Shown here in pieces: positions 41,028-49,073 of a stretch of DNA of 64,000 bases (positions within the stretch are counted from its first letter, which is position 1; each line of letters starts with the position of its first letter). Origin of the DNA: AP-15 sp963812675 (GTDB lineage Bacteria; Pseudomonadota; Alphaproteobacteria; ATCC43930; CGMCC-115725); assembly GCA_963812675.1 (NCBI GenBank), contig CAWEWR010000007.1:620001-684000 (forward strand). The letters run 5' to 3'. The translations under genes and the position numbers were made by a program. The notes beneath the pieces are model-generated. The model was not told where the DNA came from and did not search any database. It saw only the letters and a list, made by a program, of their open reading frames with translations.

Positions 41028-42662
41028 CTAGCTGCCGAATTGGAAGATGTTGGCGGGCTCCTCGTTATAAGCGCGATCGCGGTAGAGACGGTTCGTCATG
41101 GCGATAACATAGGGGGCGGCGGCACACGCGGTCTCGGACTGGCGGTCGGACAAGGTCAGACGCGCGGCGCGGCAGGCGACGGCGACCCTCTCCCTTGTGG
41201 CGGCGTCGATCTCGGCCGACTCCAGATCGGGGACCGGAGGCACCGCTGTCGAGAACTCGGCGCCCGGCTGAAGACGGGGTCGTTTCGTCCGCCAGGGCGT
41301 CGCTTTCTCGTAGGCATGCGCCACCCGCAATACCGTCGCGTCGTCGAACGGTCGCCCGACGACCTGCATCGACAATGGCAACCCATTGCTGCTGAAACCG
41401 ATGCACTGCGCCAGCGCCGGGCCGCCGCTTACATTGAACGGAGTCGTTAACGACGGCCGCTTCCAGAATTCGAGCGTTCGCCAGGCGCCGAGGCGCGGCG
41501 CCGCGGCGCCGGCAGTCGCGGTCACCAGCACATCGAAATCGGCGTAGACCGGCTCCATCTCGGCCAGCATACGCCGTCGCTCCCGCTGGGCTTGGACATA
41601 ATCCCGGCCGCTGATCAGCACGGCAGGCAATACCCGGCCGAGGAAATCCTCGCCGAAATCACTAGGCCGAGTGCGCAAGGCCGCTTCGTGCACGGCGAGC
41701 AATTCGCTTTCGGCAATCGTGACCTTCACATCGTAATAGTCCTGCGCCGGCCGCAGCCGCACCTCGCCGAGAGCGGCGCCCAGCGACCGGAGCACGGCAA
41801 ACGCCGCTTTCAGCGCCGCGCTCACCTCTTGTGTGACGGCGCAATCATCTTCGTGCAGGTGGCGCACGACCCCTATGCGCAGGCCCTTGATGTCGCCGGT
41901 CAGCGCCGCGCGGTAGTCCGGAACCGGCCGCACCGCGCTCGCAGGGTCGTTCGGGTCGTGGCCGGCGATCGCCTGCAGGACGATCGCGCAATCCTCGACC
42001 GTCCAGGTCATCGGGCCGGCGTGGTCGAAGCTGAACGAGTTCGCGTAGATGCCGCAGCGGCTTACCAGACCGTAGGTCGGCTTCAGCCCGACGATGCCGC
42101 ACAGCGCGGCAGGGCCGCGGATCGACCCGCCCGTGTCGGAGCCGAGCGCGGCGGGGACGAACCCCGCCGCCACCGCCGCACCCGAGCCGCTCGACGAGCC
42201 GCCGGTGAAATGCTCCCGGTTCCACGGGTTGCGGGCCGGCGGCCAGGGCAGGTCGAATGACGGACCGCCATGCGCAAACTCATGGGTCGCCAGCTTGCCG
42301 CTCAGGACGGCTCCCGCCTCGTAGAGCTTGCGCACGGTCGTGGCGTTGGCGGAAGGAACCGTGTCGAGGCAGATCCTCGAATGGCCGGTCGTGCGGATGC
42401 CGGCGGTCGAATAGATGTCCTTCAGCGCGAACGGGATGCCGTGCATCGGGCCGCGATAGCCGCCCGCCATGATCTCGCGCTCGGCTTGGCGAGCCTGGTC
42501 GACCGCACGGTCGGCGGTCAGCAGCAGGTATGCGTTGAGCTGTGGGTCAAGCGCCTCGGTGCGCCGGATCAGCGCGGTCGTCAGCTCGACCGGCGAAAGC
42601 CGCTTTTGCTCGATCAGCCGCGCCGCCTCGGCGATCGTCAGAAAGGCGAGTTCATCGGCCAT
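41028..42662 (-). CDS. Amidase (amidase-signature family)
   Basis: A 544-residue AS-family enzyme with the catalytic Lys in 'IPFALKDIYSTAG', the Gly/Ser-rich signature 'FTGGSSSGSGAAVAAGFVP' containing the cis-Ser, and 'ALGSDTGGSIRGPAA' with the nucleophilic Ser. It hydrolyses amides to acid and ammonia; the substrate is unknown. It is longer than typical members by about 80 residues, the extra part being a C-terminal tail ('AATRERVAVACRAARLTLSD'). It begins 17 nt after the solute-binding protein gene, so the two are probably co-expressed. Confidence 0.9.
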   Translation of the reverse strand: MADELAFLTIAEAARLIEQKRLSPVELTTALIRRTEALDPQLNAYLLLTADRAVDQARQAEREIMAGGYRGPMHGIPFALKDIYSTAGIRTTGHSRICLDTVPSANATTVRKLYEAGAVLSGKLATHEFAHGGPSFDLPWPPARNPWNREHFTGGSSSGSGAAVAAGFVPAALGSDTGGSIRGPAALCGIVGLKPTYGLVSRCGIYANSFSFDHAGPMTWTVEDCAIVLQAIAGHDPNDPASAVRPVPDYRAALTGDIKGLRIGVVRHLHEDDCAVTQEVSAALKAAFAVLRSLGAALGEVRLRPAQDYYDVKVTIAESELLAVHEAALRTRPSDFGEDFLGRVLPAVLISGRDYVQAQRERRRMLAEMEPVYADFDVLVTATAGAAAPRLGAWRTLEFWKRPSLTTPFNVSGGPALAQCIGFSSNGLPLSMQVVGRPFDDATVLRVAHAYEKATPWRTKRPRLQPGAEFSTAVPPVPDLESAEIDAATRERVAVACRAARLTLSDRQSETACAAAPYVIAMTNRLYRDRAYNEEPANIFQFGS

Positions 42663-42679
42663 CCCCTTTCGCTCCCCTT

Positions 42680-43411
42680 CTAGGCTGGAGGGGCGACCGA
42701 GAGGCGGCCGACCACCTTATGGCGCTCGATCAGGCGCGCGACGAGCCCGGATTTCTTCGCCTCCTCGACAAAGTCGCGCAGAAAATCGGCGCCGGCGGAA
42801 TTGGTCCGCGCCGTGCCCACCGCCTGCTGCACGGCGGTGAACTGCCCGTCGAGAATGCGCGCACCGGGCAACTTTTCGAGGTCCGAAAGCAGCCCCGGGC
42901 GCAAGCCGGCGAGCGCGTCCATCTTGTCGTCGACAAATTGCTTGAACGCGGCACCACCGCCACCCTCCGAGCGCACGACTTCGGCGTGCTTGATATTGCG
43001 CGCGAGCCACAAATCATAAGCGCTTCGCGCACTTACCGCGATGCGCACGCCCGGCTTGTCGACATCGGCAATGCTTTTGAGGGGCGATCCCGCCGGAACC
43101 AGGTAGGTCGCCTCGATCTCGACATAGGCGGGCGTGAAGGCGATCTTCTCGGCGCGCTGCGGCTCCGCGCCGATCAGCCCGATGTCCCAGACGCCGGTTC
43201 CGGCCGCGTCCGCAAGCTCGCCCGGCCGCGCATACGGCACATAGGCGACGGGTACGGCTAGACGCGAGGCGATTTCCCGCGCCATGTCGGGCGCCACACC
43301 CTCGGGATCTCCCGAAGGCGTGCGTCCGGTTACCAGCAGGAAATTGCCCATATTGATCGCCGCACGCAGAACGCCGGTCGGTGCAAGCTCGGAGACGACT
43401 TCTTGAGGCAT
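42680..43411 (-). CDS. Family 3-like solute-binding protein without visible signal peptide
   Basis: A 243-residue protein of the amino-acid-type periplasmic binding fold: 'TGVLRAAINMGNFLLVTGRT', 'GVAPDMAREIASRLAVPVAY', 'WDIGLIGAEPQRAEKIAFTP' and 'DVDKPGVRIAVSARSAYD'. The N-terminus 'MPQEVVSELAP' starts straight in the domain with no hydrophobic leader, so unless the start is misplaced it stays in the cytoplasm. No ABC permease or ATPase gene is nearby. It may bind the amidase substrate or serve as a sensor; that is inference. Confidence 0.8.
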   Translation of the reverse strand: MPQEVVSELAPTGVLRAAINMGNFLLVTGRTPSGDPEGVAPDMAREIASRLAVPVAYVPYARPGELADAAGTGVWDIGLIGAEPQRAEKIAFTPAYVEIEATYLVPAGSPLKSIADVDKPGVRIAVSARSAYDLWLARNIKHAEVVRSEGGGGAAFKQFVDDKMDALAGLRPGLLSDLEKLPGARILDGQFTAVQQAVGTARTNSAGADFLRDFVEEAKKSGLVARLIERHKVVGRLSVAPPA

Positions 43412-43769
43412 CGGGAAATCCTGGGTTGGTGGCGTTGACTGCGTGAGTTTGAATTATCGGCGGCGGGTAAGCACGCGAAAACTCGCCTGTGGATAACTCT
43501 GTTGATAAGTAGGCGAAAACCACGCCGGGCGCGCCGGGCAGCTTTGGTTCTCGCAAATTCCCCAACTTGCGCTCTGCTGACGAACACTGGGTGTGCGCTC
43601 CGTTCTTTCAACTTAGACTAGCCTTATTAAATAATAGGTGGATGTCTTACGATCGTCACACTTGTTGTGAACAACTCGTTTCCATACGGCATGGGCTTAC
43701 TAATCAGGATGGCTTGCGGCGGCAAGCTTGGCTAGCCTCGGCCAATCTCGGCGGCAGCAGGAGCACCCC
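43412..43769. other. Intergenic region between divergent genes
   Basis: A 358-nt region separating the divergent solute-binding and oxidoreductase genes. It is AT-richer around 43610-43660 and has a small hairpin (GCTTGC-GGCG-GCAAGC, 43712-43727) in the leader of the rightward gene. No RNA gene or clear promoter consensus is seen. Confidence 0.45.
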
Positions 43770-44822
43770 ATGGAATTCGGTATGTTTCACGAGTTTCCGT
43801 CCCTTCCCGGTCGCAGCGAAAACGAGGCCTTTGACGAGGCGATGGAGCAAGTCGACGCGGCCGAGCGGCTGGGGCTCGATGTGATGTGGCTGGCAGAGCT
43901 TCATTTCGAGCCGCGGCGGTCGGTCTTGTCGGCGCCGCTCAGCATCGCAAGCGCAATCGCCGCGCGCACGCGGCATATCAAGATCGGCATCGCCGTTCAG
44001 GTCCTCCCGCTGTGCCATCCGCTGCGCTTGGCCGAGGAGGCCGCGACCGTCGATCAGCTGAGCCACGGCAGATTGATCTTTGGGGTGGGCCGCAGCGGCG
44101 TGGCGCAGACCTACGAGGCTTATGGGGTGTCCTACGCCGAGAGCCGCAACCGCTTCCGCGAGATCCTCGACATCGTCGAGCGGGCCTGGACAAAGCCGAG
44201 CTTCTCGTACAACGGCCAGTATCACAGCTTCAAGGACGTCTCAGTGGTGCCAAAGCCATACCAGAAGCCGACGCCGCCGATCCGCATCGCGGCCAGCACT
44301 CCCGACACCTTCCCGGCGATCGGCCGGCGCGGCGCGCCGATCTTCGCCTCGGTGCGTCACACGACCTGGTCCGATCTCCCCAAGCAGATCCAGACCTATC
44401 ACGACGCGTGGGAGGAAGCCGGCCATCCCGGCCGGGGCCAAGTCTTCGTCTCGGCGCCGACCTATCTCGCCGAGACCGAGGAGCGCGCCCGTGCCGAACC
44501 CAAGGAAAGCATCATGCATTTCTACCACGAGCAGGCCAACCTGCTCGAAGGCGCGGCGCGGCTGGTCGACCCGGAAACCGCGGCCCGGCGCATGCGGCGC
44601 GTCGACCAGCTGCGCAGCCTGCGATATGAGGACGGCTTGCGGAACCATGCATTGGTTGGCACCCCTGAGTCGATTGCCGAACGCCTGAAAACCCTGCGCC
44701 GGCAAATCGGACTCACCGGAATTCTCGCCGAGCTCAATTGCGGCGGCCTCATTTCGCATCAACAGGTGCTGACCGCAATGCAGCTGCTGTGCGAGGATGT
44801 CAAACCCCGCCTTGCCGCCTAG
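43770..44822 (+). CDS. LLM-class flavin-dependent oxidoreductase, second
   Basis: A 350-residue luciferase-like monooxygenase: 'MEFGMFHEFPSLPGRSENEA', 'LGLDVMWLAELHFEPRRSVL', 'TRHIKIGIAVQVLPLCHPLR', 'EEAATVDQLSHGRLIFGVGR' and 'VVPKPYQKPTPPIRIAA' follow the family in order, with standard length. ATG 43770 has CAGGAG upstream and lies well inside the longer frame that starts at 43728. It is more typical of the family than the 400-residue enzyme at 10342 and not closely similar to it. Substrate unknown. Confidence 0.9.
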   Translation: MEFGMFHEFPSLPGRSENEAFDEAMEQVDAAERLGLDVMWLAELHFEPRRSVLSAPLSIASAIAARTRHIKIGIAVQVLPLCHPLRLAEEAATVDQLSHGRLIFGVGRSGVAQTYEAYGVSYAESRNRFREILDIVERAWTKPSFSYNGQYHSFKDVSVVPKPYQKPTPPIRIAASTPDTFPAIGRRGAPIFASVRHTTWSDLPKQIQTYHDAWEEAGHPGRGQVFVSAPTYLAETEERARAEPKESIMHFYHEQANLLEGAARLVDPETAARRMRRVDQLRSLRYEDGLRNHALVGTPESIAERLKTLRRQIGLTGILAELNCGGLISHQQVLTAMQLLCEDVKPRLAA

Positions 44823-44832
44823 AAGAATTTCA

Positions 44833-44895
44833 CCACGGAGGCACAGAGATCACGGAGGAGAACCTAATGACTCTGTGCCCTCCGTGCCTCCGTGG
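44833..44895. repeat. Inverted repeat between convergent genes (CCACGGAGGCACAGAG type)
   Basis: CCACGGAGGCACAGAG at 44833-44848 pairs with CTCTGTGCC...TGCCTCCGTGG at 44871-44895. It fills the gap between the convergent oxidoreductase and sirtuin genes and can form a long hairpin. Similar 'CACGGAGGCACAGAG' sequences are common dispersed repeats in many bacteria (recalled, not searched). Confidence 0.75.
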
Positions 44896-44904
44896 TAATA
44901 TCCT

Positions 44905-45636
44905 TCAACGATTGAGCAGTTTCGCGACGTATTCCGGCACGATCCGACTGGCCGGGCCGTAGATGCGCTCGGCGAAAAGGCTGGCGCTGCGCGAGGGCTC
45001 GAGGTTGAGCTCGACCGTGTGGGCGCCGGCGCGGCGGGCCTCCTCGACAAAGCTCGCCGCCGGCTCGACGCTCCCTGACGTGCCGATCGATATGAAGACC
45101 TTGCACTGCGCGAGGAATTGATAAATCGCGTCGAGGCCCAATGGCATCTCGCCGAACCAGACGACATGCGGGCGCAGCTGGCCCTCGATCGCGCAGATCG
45201 GGCAGCCCTCGTTGCCGGTCAGGTCGTCATACCAGACGGCGGTCTTGCCGCAGGCGTTGCAACGCGCCTTCAATAGCTCGCCGTGCATGTGGATGACGGC
45301 GCGCGATCCGGCCCGCTCGTGCAGATCGTCGATGTTCTGGGTGGCGATCATCACCTCGCCCGGCCGCGCCGCTTCGAGCCGCGCCAATGCCTCGTGCGCG
45401 GCATTGGGGGTGACCGAGGAGTGCTGCAACTGCCGCCGGCGCGCGTTGTAGAAGGCCTGGACGCGCGCCGGATCGCGCGCAAAGGCCTCGGGTGTCGCCA
45501 CCTCTTCGAGGCGCACTTTCGCCAAGATCCCTTCGGCATGGCGAAACAATGTGAGCTCGAATTCCTGCGAGATGCCAGCGCCGGTCAGGATCAGGATGCC
45601 GGGGGCCTCGGGCCAGAGATTGCGCGTGCCTCTCAT
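44905..45636 (-). CDS. Sirtuin-family NAD-dependent deacylase, with divergent NAD-binding loop
   Basis: A 243-residue sirtuin. It keeps 'ILILTGAGIS', 'TQNIDDLHERAGS', the catalytic histidine in 'VIHMHGELLKARC', the zinc cysteines (CNAC..CPIC), 'RPHVVWFGEMP' and 'GTSGSVEPAASF'. The segment that normally reads AESGIPTFRG-type is 'QEFELTLFRHAEGIL': the Ser-Gly pair that contacts NAD is lost although the following Phe-Arg remains. No gap or frameshift is needed to align it. ATG 45634-45636 has GGAGG upstream. The protein may have altered or reduced deacylase activity. Confidence 0.85.
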   Translation of the reverse strand: MRGTRNLWPEAPGILILTGAGISQEFELTLFRHAEGILAKVRLEEVATPEAFARDPARVQAFYNARRRQLQHSSVTPNAAHEALARLEAARPGEVMIATQNIDDLHERAGSRAVIHMHGELLKARCNACGKTAVWYDDLTGNEGCPICAIEGQLRPHVVWFGEMPLGLDAIYQFLAQCKVFISIGTSGSVEPAASFVEEARRAGAHTVELNLEPSRSASLFAERIYGPASRIVPEYVAKLLNR

Positions 45637-45754
45637 GGTGTCCTCCAAGCGGGTATCCGCATTCAGTTTTGGCGGTCCGCGTACCCGGGCACCCGGTAGT
45701 TCCGTAGATCTCGTTTCACCTCAGGAAGGCGATGGGACCTGCGAGCTATGATGA

Positions 45755-46531
45755 TCAACGATTTGGCGGTGCCTCCGGCTTTTCAAATAGCGCAAGGCTC
45801 TCCATTGCCAGGCCATAACCCAACAGGTCGTGCATTTGGCGCCGGAGGTATTCGGTGAAGAGCAGCCGAGTGTAGCGCAATAGCAGTGTCGGTTTGCGGG
45901 TCAGATCCTCGGCCAGTTCCCAGGCGCGCGCCATAAGCTTGTCGGTCGGCAATACTTCGGCGACGAGGCCCAGCCGCTGGGCTTCGGCGGCGTCCAATGT
46001 CTGGCCGGTCATCAGAAAATAGCGGCCGCGGTTCATGCCCAGAAGCAGCGGATAGACAATGTGCATGCCGTCGCCAGGTACGACATCCGACATGAAATGC
46101 GCCGAATCCTGGAATTGCGCGGTATCGGCGGCGAGTACGATATCGCACAGCAGCGGGATCTCCGAGTGGCGCCAGGCCGGGCCGTTGATCGCGCTGATCA
46201 CCGGCACCTCGATATTGAGGAGGTTCATCAGCAGATGGCGGCCTTCCCAGTGGATGCGGTCGATCCGTTCGATCGACGGTCGGGATGGAAAGGATGACGT
46301 TCCGGGAGTCGCGCGGGGTCCGGAAAATTCGGCGCCCGTGCCGGTCAGGATCACAACCTTGTTTTCGCGGTCCGCGCCAATGTCGTGGAAGGCCTCCGGC
46401 AGTTCGCCGTGGGGCAGAAACCCCCAGCGCAATGACTGACCCTCGGTGTGCAATGTGACCTGAAGGATGCCGTTGCGGCGCTCCATTCGCACCGTCTGGT
46501 ATTTGTTGGCGTATTCCTCGAGCGAGCTCAT
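45755..46531 (-). CDS. Enoyl-CoA hydratase/isomerase family protein
   Basis: A 258-residue crotonase-fold protein. 'KVVILTGTGAEFSGPRATPG' holds the first oxyanion-hole segment and 'VISAINGPAWRHSEIPLLCD' the second; 'RLGLVAEVLPTDKLMARAWE' follows. In place of the usual Gly-Gly-Gly and catalytic Glu pair near 'GAG..E' it has 'PAWRHSEIP', so it is a divergent member and may hydrolyse or isomerise an unusual acyl-CoA. ATG 46529-46531 has GGGAGGGA upstream; the longer frame to 46645 lacks support. It follows moeA by 20 nt in the same direction. Confidence 0.83.
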   Translation of the reverse strand: MSSLEEYANKYQTVRMERRNGILQVTLHTEGQSLRWGFLPHGELPEAFHDIGADRENKVVILTGTGAEFSGPRATPGTSSFPSRPSIERIDRIHWEGRHLLMNLLNIEVPVISAINGPAWRHSEIPLLCDIVLAADTAQFQDSAHFMSDVVPGDGMHIVYPLLLGMNRGRYFLMTGQTLDAAEAQRLGLVAEVLPTDKLMARAWELAEDLTRKPTLLLRYTRLLFTEYLRRQMHDLLGYGLAMESLALFEKPEAPPNR

Positions 46532-46551
46532 TGCGGGTCCCTCCCTACTGA

Positions 46552-47766
46552 TCAGATCGGCAGCACGCCGCCCGGGAACGGCACGATCGGCACGTTGGCG
46601 CCGGCCGCGATTGCGGGGGCTTGCGGCGGGCGGACGACAAGACAATCCGCCGCCGAGAGCAGGCGCATCATCGAGCTGTCCTGCACCTCGAACGGAAACG
46701 CTTCGAGGGTGCCGTCCGCGGCCCGCGCTAGTTTCGATCGCAAATAATCCTGCCGCCGGTCGTTTTTTGGCAATGCTCTGCCGAGCCGCGCCGTCGAGGC
46801 AGCTTCAGTCGGCGCAGCGGCGCCGCTCAGCCGGTCGAGCGCCGGCCGCAGGAAGAGCAGCGCACAGACCAGGGTCGAGACCGGATTGCCCGGCAGACCG
46901 ACCATCGGCGTTCCGCGGTAGCGGCCGACCATCAGAGGCTTACCCGGCCGCATCGCGATCTGCCAGAAATCGAGCTCCAGCCCGTCGGCCCCAAGCACGT
47001 CGCGCACCAGATCGTGCTCGCCGACCGAAGCCCCGCCGGTCGTCACCAGCAGGTCGACTCCGCGCGTCGCGGCGGCGACCTGGCGCAGCGCCGCCGGATC
47101 GTCGGGGGCATTGCCGACGGACACCGGGATTCCGCCGCAGGCCACGGTAAAAGCCGCGAGCGACAGGCTGTTCGAGCTGACGATCTGGTGCGGCCCGATC
47201 GGATCACCGGGCATGACGATCTCGTCGCCGGTCGACAGGATGCCGACACGCGGCCGGCGATGCACGAAGAGCCACGGCCGGTTCATCGCCGCGGCGAGGC
47301 CGATGTCGCGCGCCGTCAGCCGCCGCCCGGCCTGCAGCAGCACGTCGCCTTCGCCAAAATCGAGCCCGTCGCGCCGCACATAGCGGCCGCGCGCGGCGCC
47401 TTCGAGCACGCGCACGCGATCGTCGTCGCGCTCGGTGTTCTCCTGAATGACGATCGTATCGGTGCCGGCCGGCATCGGCGCGCCGGTGAAGATGCGGGCG
47501 GCTTCGCCGGGGCCGACCTGTCCGCCAAACCCGGCCCCCGCCGGTACTTCGGCGACGATCCGCAACTCGACCGGTACCGTCGCCAAATCCTCGGCGCGCA
47601 CCGCGTAGCCGTCCATCGCCGATACCGCGAAAGGCGGCTGCGTCCGGCGGGCAGCCAGATCCTCGGCCAGAACGCGGCCGATGGCATCGGCGATCGACAC
47701 CTGCTCGAGCGGCAGCTTTTCGAGCGGCGCGAGCAGACGCGACAGCGCTTCTTCGACGGAGATCAC
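46552..47766 (-). CDS. moeA: Molybdopterin molybdotransferase MoeA
   Basis: A 404-residue protein: 'PPFAVSAMDGYAVRAEDL', 'FTGAPMPAGTDTIVIQENTE', 'RVGILSTGDEIVMPGDP', 'LLVTTGGASVGEHDLVRDVL', 'AMRPGKPLMVGRY' and 'VGLPGNPVSTLVCALLF' match MoeA throughout. It inserts molybdate into adenylylated molybdopterin, which the molybdenum hydroxylases at 19.6-25.7 kb would need. Start GTG 47764-47766 has GGGAGG upstream and overlaps the moaC stop (GTGA), so it is coupled to it. Confidence 0.93.
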   Translation of the reverse strand: MISVEEALSRLLAPLEKLPLEQVSIADAIGRVLAEDLAARRTQPPFAVSAMDGYAVRAEDLATVPVELRIVAEVPAGAGFGGQVGPGEAARIFTGAPMPAGTDTIVIQENTERDDDRVRVLEGAARGRYVRRDGLDFGEGDVLLQAGRRLTARDIGLAAAMNRPWLFVHRRPRVGILSTGDEIVMPGDPIGPHQIVSSNSLSLAAFTVACGGIPVSVGNAPDDPAALRQVAAATRGVDLLVTTGGASVGEHDLVRDVLGADGLELDFWQIAMRPGKPLMVGRYRGTPMVGLPGNPVSTLVCALLFLRPALDRLSGAAAPTEAASTARLGRALPKNDRRQDYLRSKLARAADGTLEAFPFEVQDSSMMRLLSAADCLVVRPPQAPAIAAGANVPIVPFPGGVLPI

Positions 47767-49073
47767 GGTTCTGCCTCCCAATTCCCGGATTTGCCGCCCG
47801 ATTTGCGCAACAGGCGCAGATCGGTCACGACCATCCCGCGGTCGACGGCCTTGCACATGTCGTAAACGGTCAATGCTGCGACGCTCGCCGCGGTCAGGGC
47901 TTCCATTTCGACCCCGGTGCGGCCGCGCAATTTGCAGGTCGCGGTGATCTCGACCGCCGAGCGCTCGGGCACGCATTCGAGGTCGACCTCGACGGAAGTC
48001 AGGGCGAGCGGGTGGCACAGCGGGATCAATTCCGCGGTGCGTTTTGCGGCCATGATGCCGGCCAATCGGGCGACGGCGAGCACATCGCCCTTGGCGACAT
48101 CGCCGGAGCGGATCCGTTCGAGCGTCTCCGGGCGCATCACGACGCTGGCGCCGGCGATCGCGACCCGGTCGGTCTCCCGCTTTTCGGAGATGTCGACCAT
48201 CCGCGCCCTGCCCTCGGCGTCGAGATGGGTAAAGACCCCCACCCTACCCTCCCCCGCAAGCGGGGGAGGGTAGGGTGGGGGCGGGAGGCCAAGCAGCCGG
48301 CGGGTCGCCGCCGTCACGTCAGCCTCGCGCATCAGGGTTTCACCTACCAGGAAACAGCGCGCACCCGCGGCGGCCAGGCGGTCGAGATCCGCGGATCGGC
48401 GGATCCCGCTCTCGGCGACGACGATGCGGTCCGACGGCACTTGCGGCGCCAGGGTCTCGGCGGTGCGCAGATCGGTTTCGAGCGTCTTCAGGTTACGGTT
48501 GTTGATGCCGATCAGCCGCACGGGAAGGCGCAGGGCGCGGTCAAGCTCGGCGCCGTCATGGATTTCGGCGAGTACATCGAGACCGAGCTCGGCGGCGGCG
48601 GCCGCCAATTCGCTCGCAGCCGCATCGGACAGCGCCGCCATGATCAGCAGGATGCAATCGGCCCCAATTCGCCGGCTTTCCAGGACCTGATACGGGTCGA
48701 GGATAAAATCCTTGCGCAGCACCGGCAGGCCGACCGCCTCGCGCGCGGCGATGAGGTCGTCCTCGCTGCCCTGGAAATAGGGTGCGTCGGTCAGCACCGA
48801 CAGGCAGCTGGCGCCGCCCGCCATATAGGCGCTGGCAAGCGTCCGCGGATCGAAATCCTTCCGGATCAGCCCGGCGCTGGGCGATGCTTTCTTGATTTCG
48901 GCGATCAGCCCGTAGCGCCCTTTGGCGAGTTGGCGCTCGAGCGCCGCCGCAAACGGCCGGACCGGCGGCGCCTCCGAAATCCCCGCGAGCAGCGCGGCCT
49001 CGGACCGCACGGCTTTCGCGCGAGCGACATGAGCGCGTTTCTCGGTGCAGATCTCGGCGAGCACATCCCTCAT
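47763..49073 (-). CDS. trpC-moaC: Indole-3-glycerol phosphate synthase (TrpC) in frame with cyclic pyranopterin monophosphate synthase accessory MoaC
   Basis: One 436-residue frame holds two whole enzymes. Residues 1 to about 268 are TrpC: 'LIAEIKKASPSAGLIRKDFD', 'VLRKDFILDPYQVLESRRIG', 'INNRNLKTLETDL' and 'VVAESGIRRSADLDRLAAAG'. Residues from about 286 are MoaC: 'THLDAEGRARMVDISEKRET', 'ELIPLCHPLALTSVEVDLE', 'GRTGVEMEALTAASVAALTV' and 'YDMCKAVDRGMVVTDLRLL'. The 17-residue joint is encoded by a perfect 46-nt palindrome. MoaC may instead start at GTG 48240-48242, for which the palindrome supplies GGGGGAGG. trpC starts ATGA-overlapped with trpD. Confidence 0.88.
   Translation of the reverse strand: MRDVLAEICTEKRAHVARAKAVRSEAALLAGISEAPPVRPFAAALERQLAKGRYGLIAEIKKASPSAGLIRKDFDPRTLASAYMAGGASCLSVLTDAPYFQGSEDDLIAAREAVGLPVLRKDFILDPYQVLESRRIGADCILLIMAALSDAAASELAAAAAELGLDVLAEIHDGAELDRALRLPVRLIGINNRNLKTLETDLRTAETLAPQVPSDRIVVAESGIRRSADLDRLAAAGARCFLVGETLMREADVTAATRRLLGLPPPPYPPPLAGEGRVGVFTHLDAEGRARMVDISEKRETDRVAIAGASVVMRPETLERIRSGDVAKGDVLAVARLAGIMAAKRTAELIPLCHPLALTSVEVDLECVPERSAVEITATCKLRGRTGVEMEALTAASVAALTVYDMCKAVDRGMVVTDLRLLRKSGGKSGNWEAEP
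48236..48281. repeat. Perfect 46-nt palindrome within the trpC-moaC frame
   Basis: Two perfectly complementary 22-nt arms (CCCCCACCCTACCCTCCCCC then GC) around AA. On the coding strand it reads as a Pro-rich stretch 'PPPPYPPPLAGEGRVGV' and provides a ribosome-site-like GGGGGAGG before a GTG. The same repeat family lies at 54614-54660 and 55961-56009. Confidence 0.93.

Noticed and set aside
43567..43884. 105-codon + strand frame in the divergent gap at 43.6 kb
   Set aside because: It overlaps the start of a well-supported oxidoreductase gene in another frame and has no recognisable content.
44833..44895. CRISPR-like repeat
   Set aside because: Only one inverted pair of the sequence, no regularly spaced direct repeats; there is no CRISPR array anywhere in the window.
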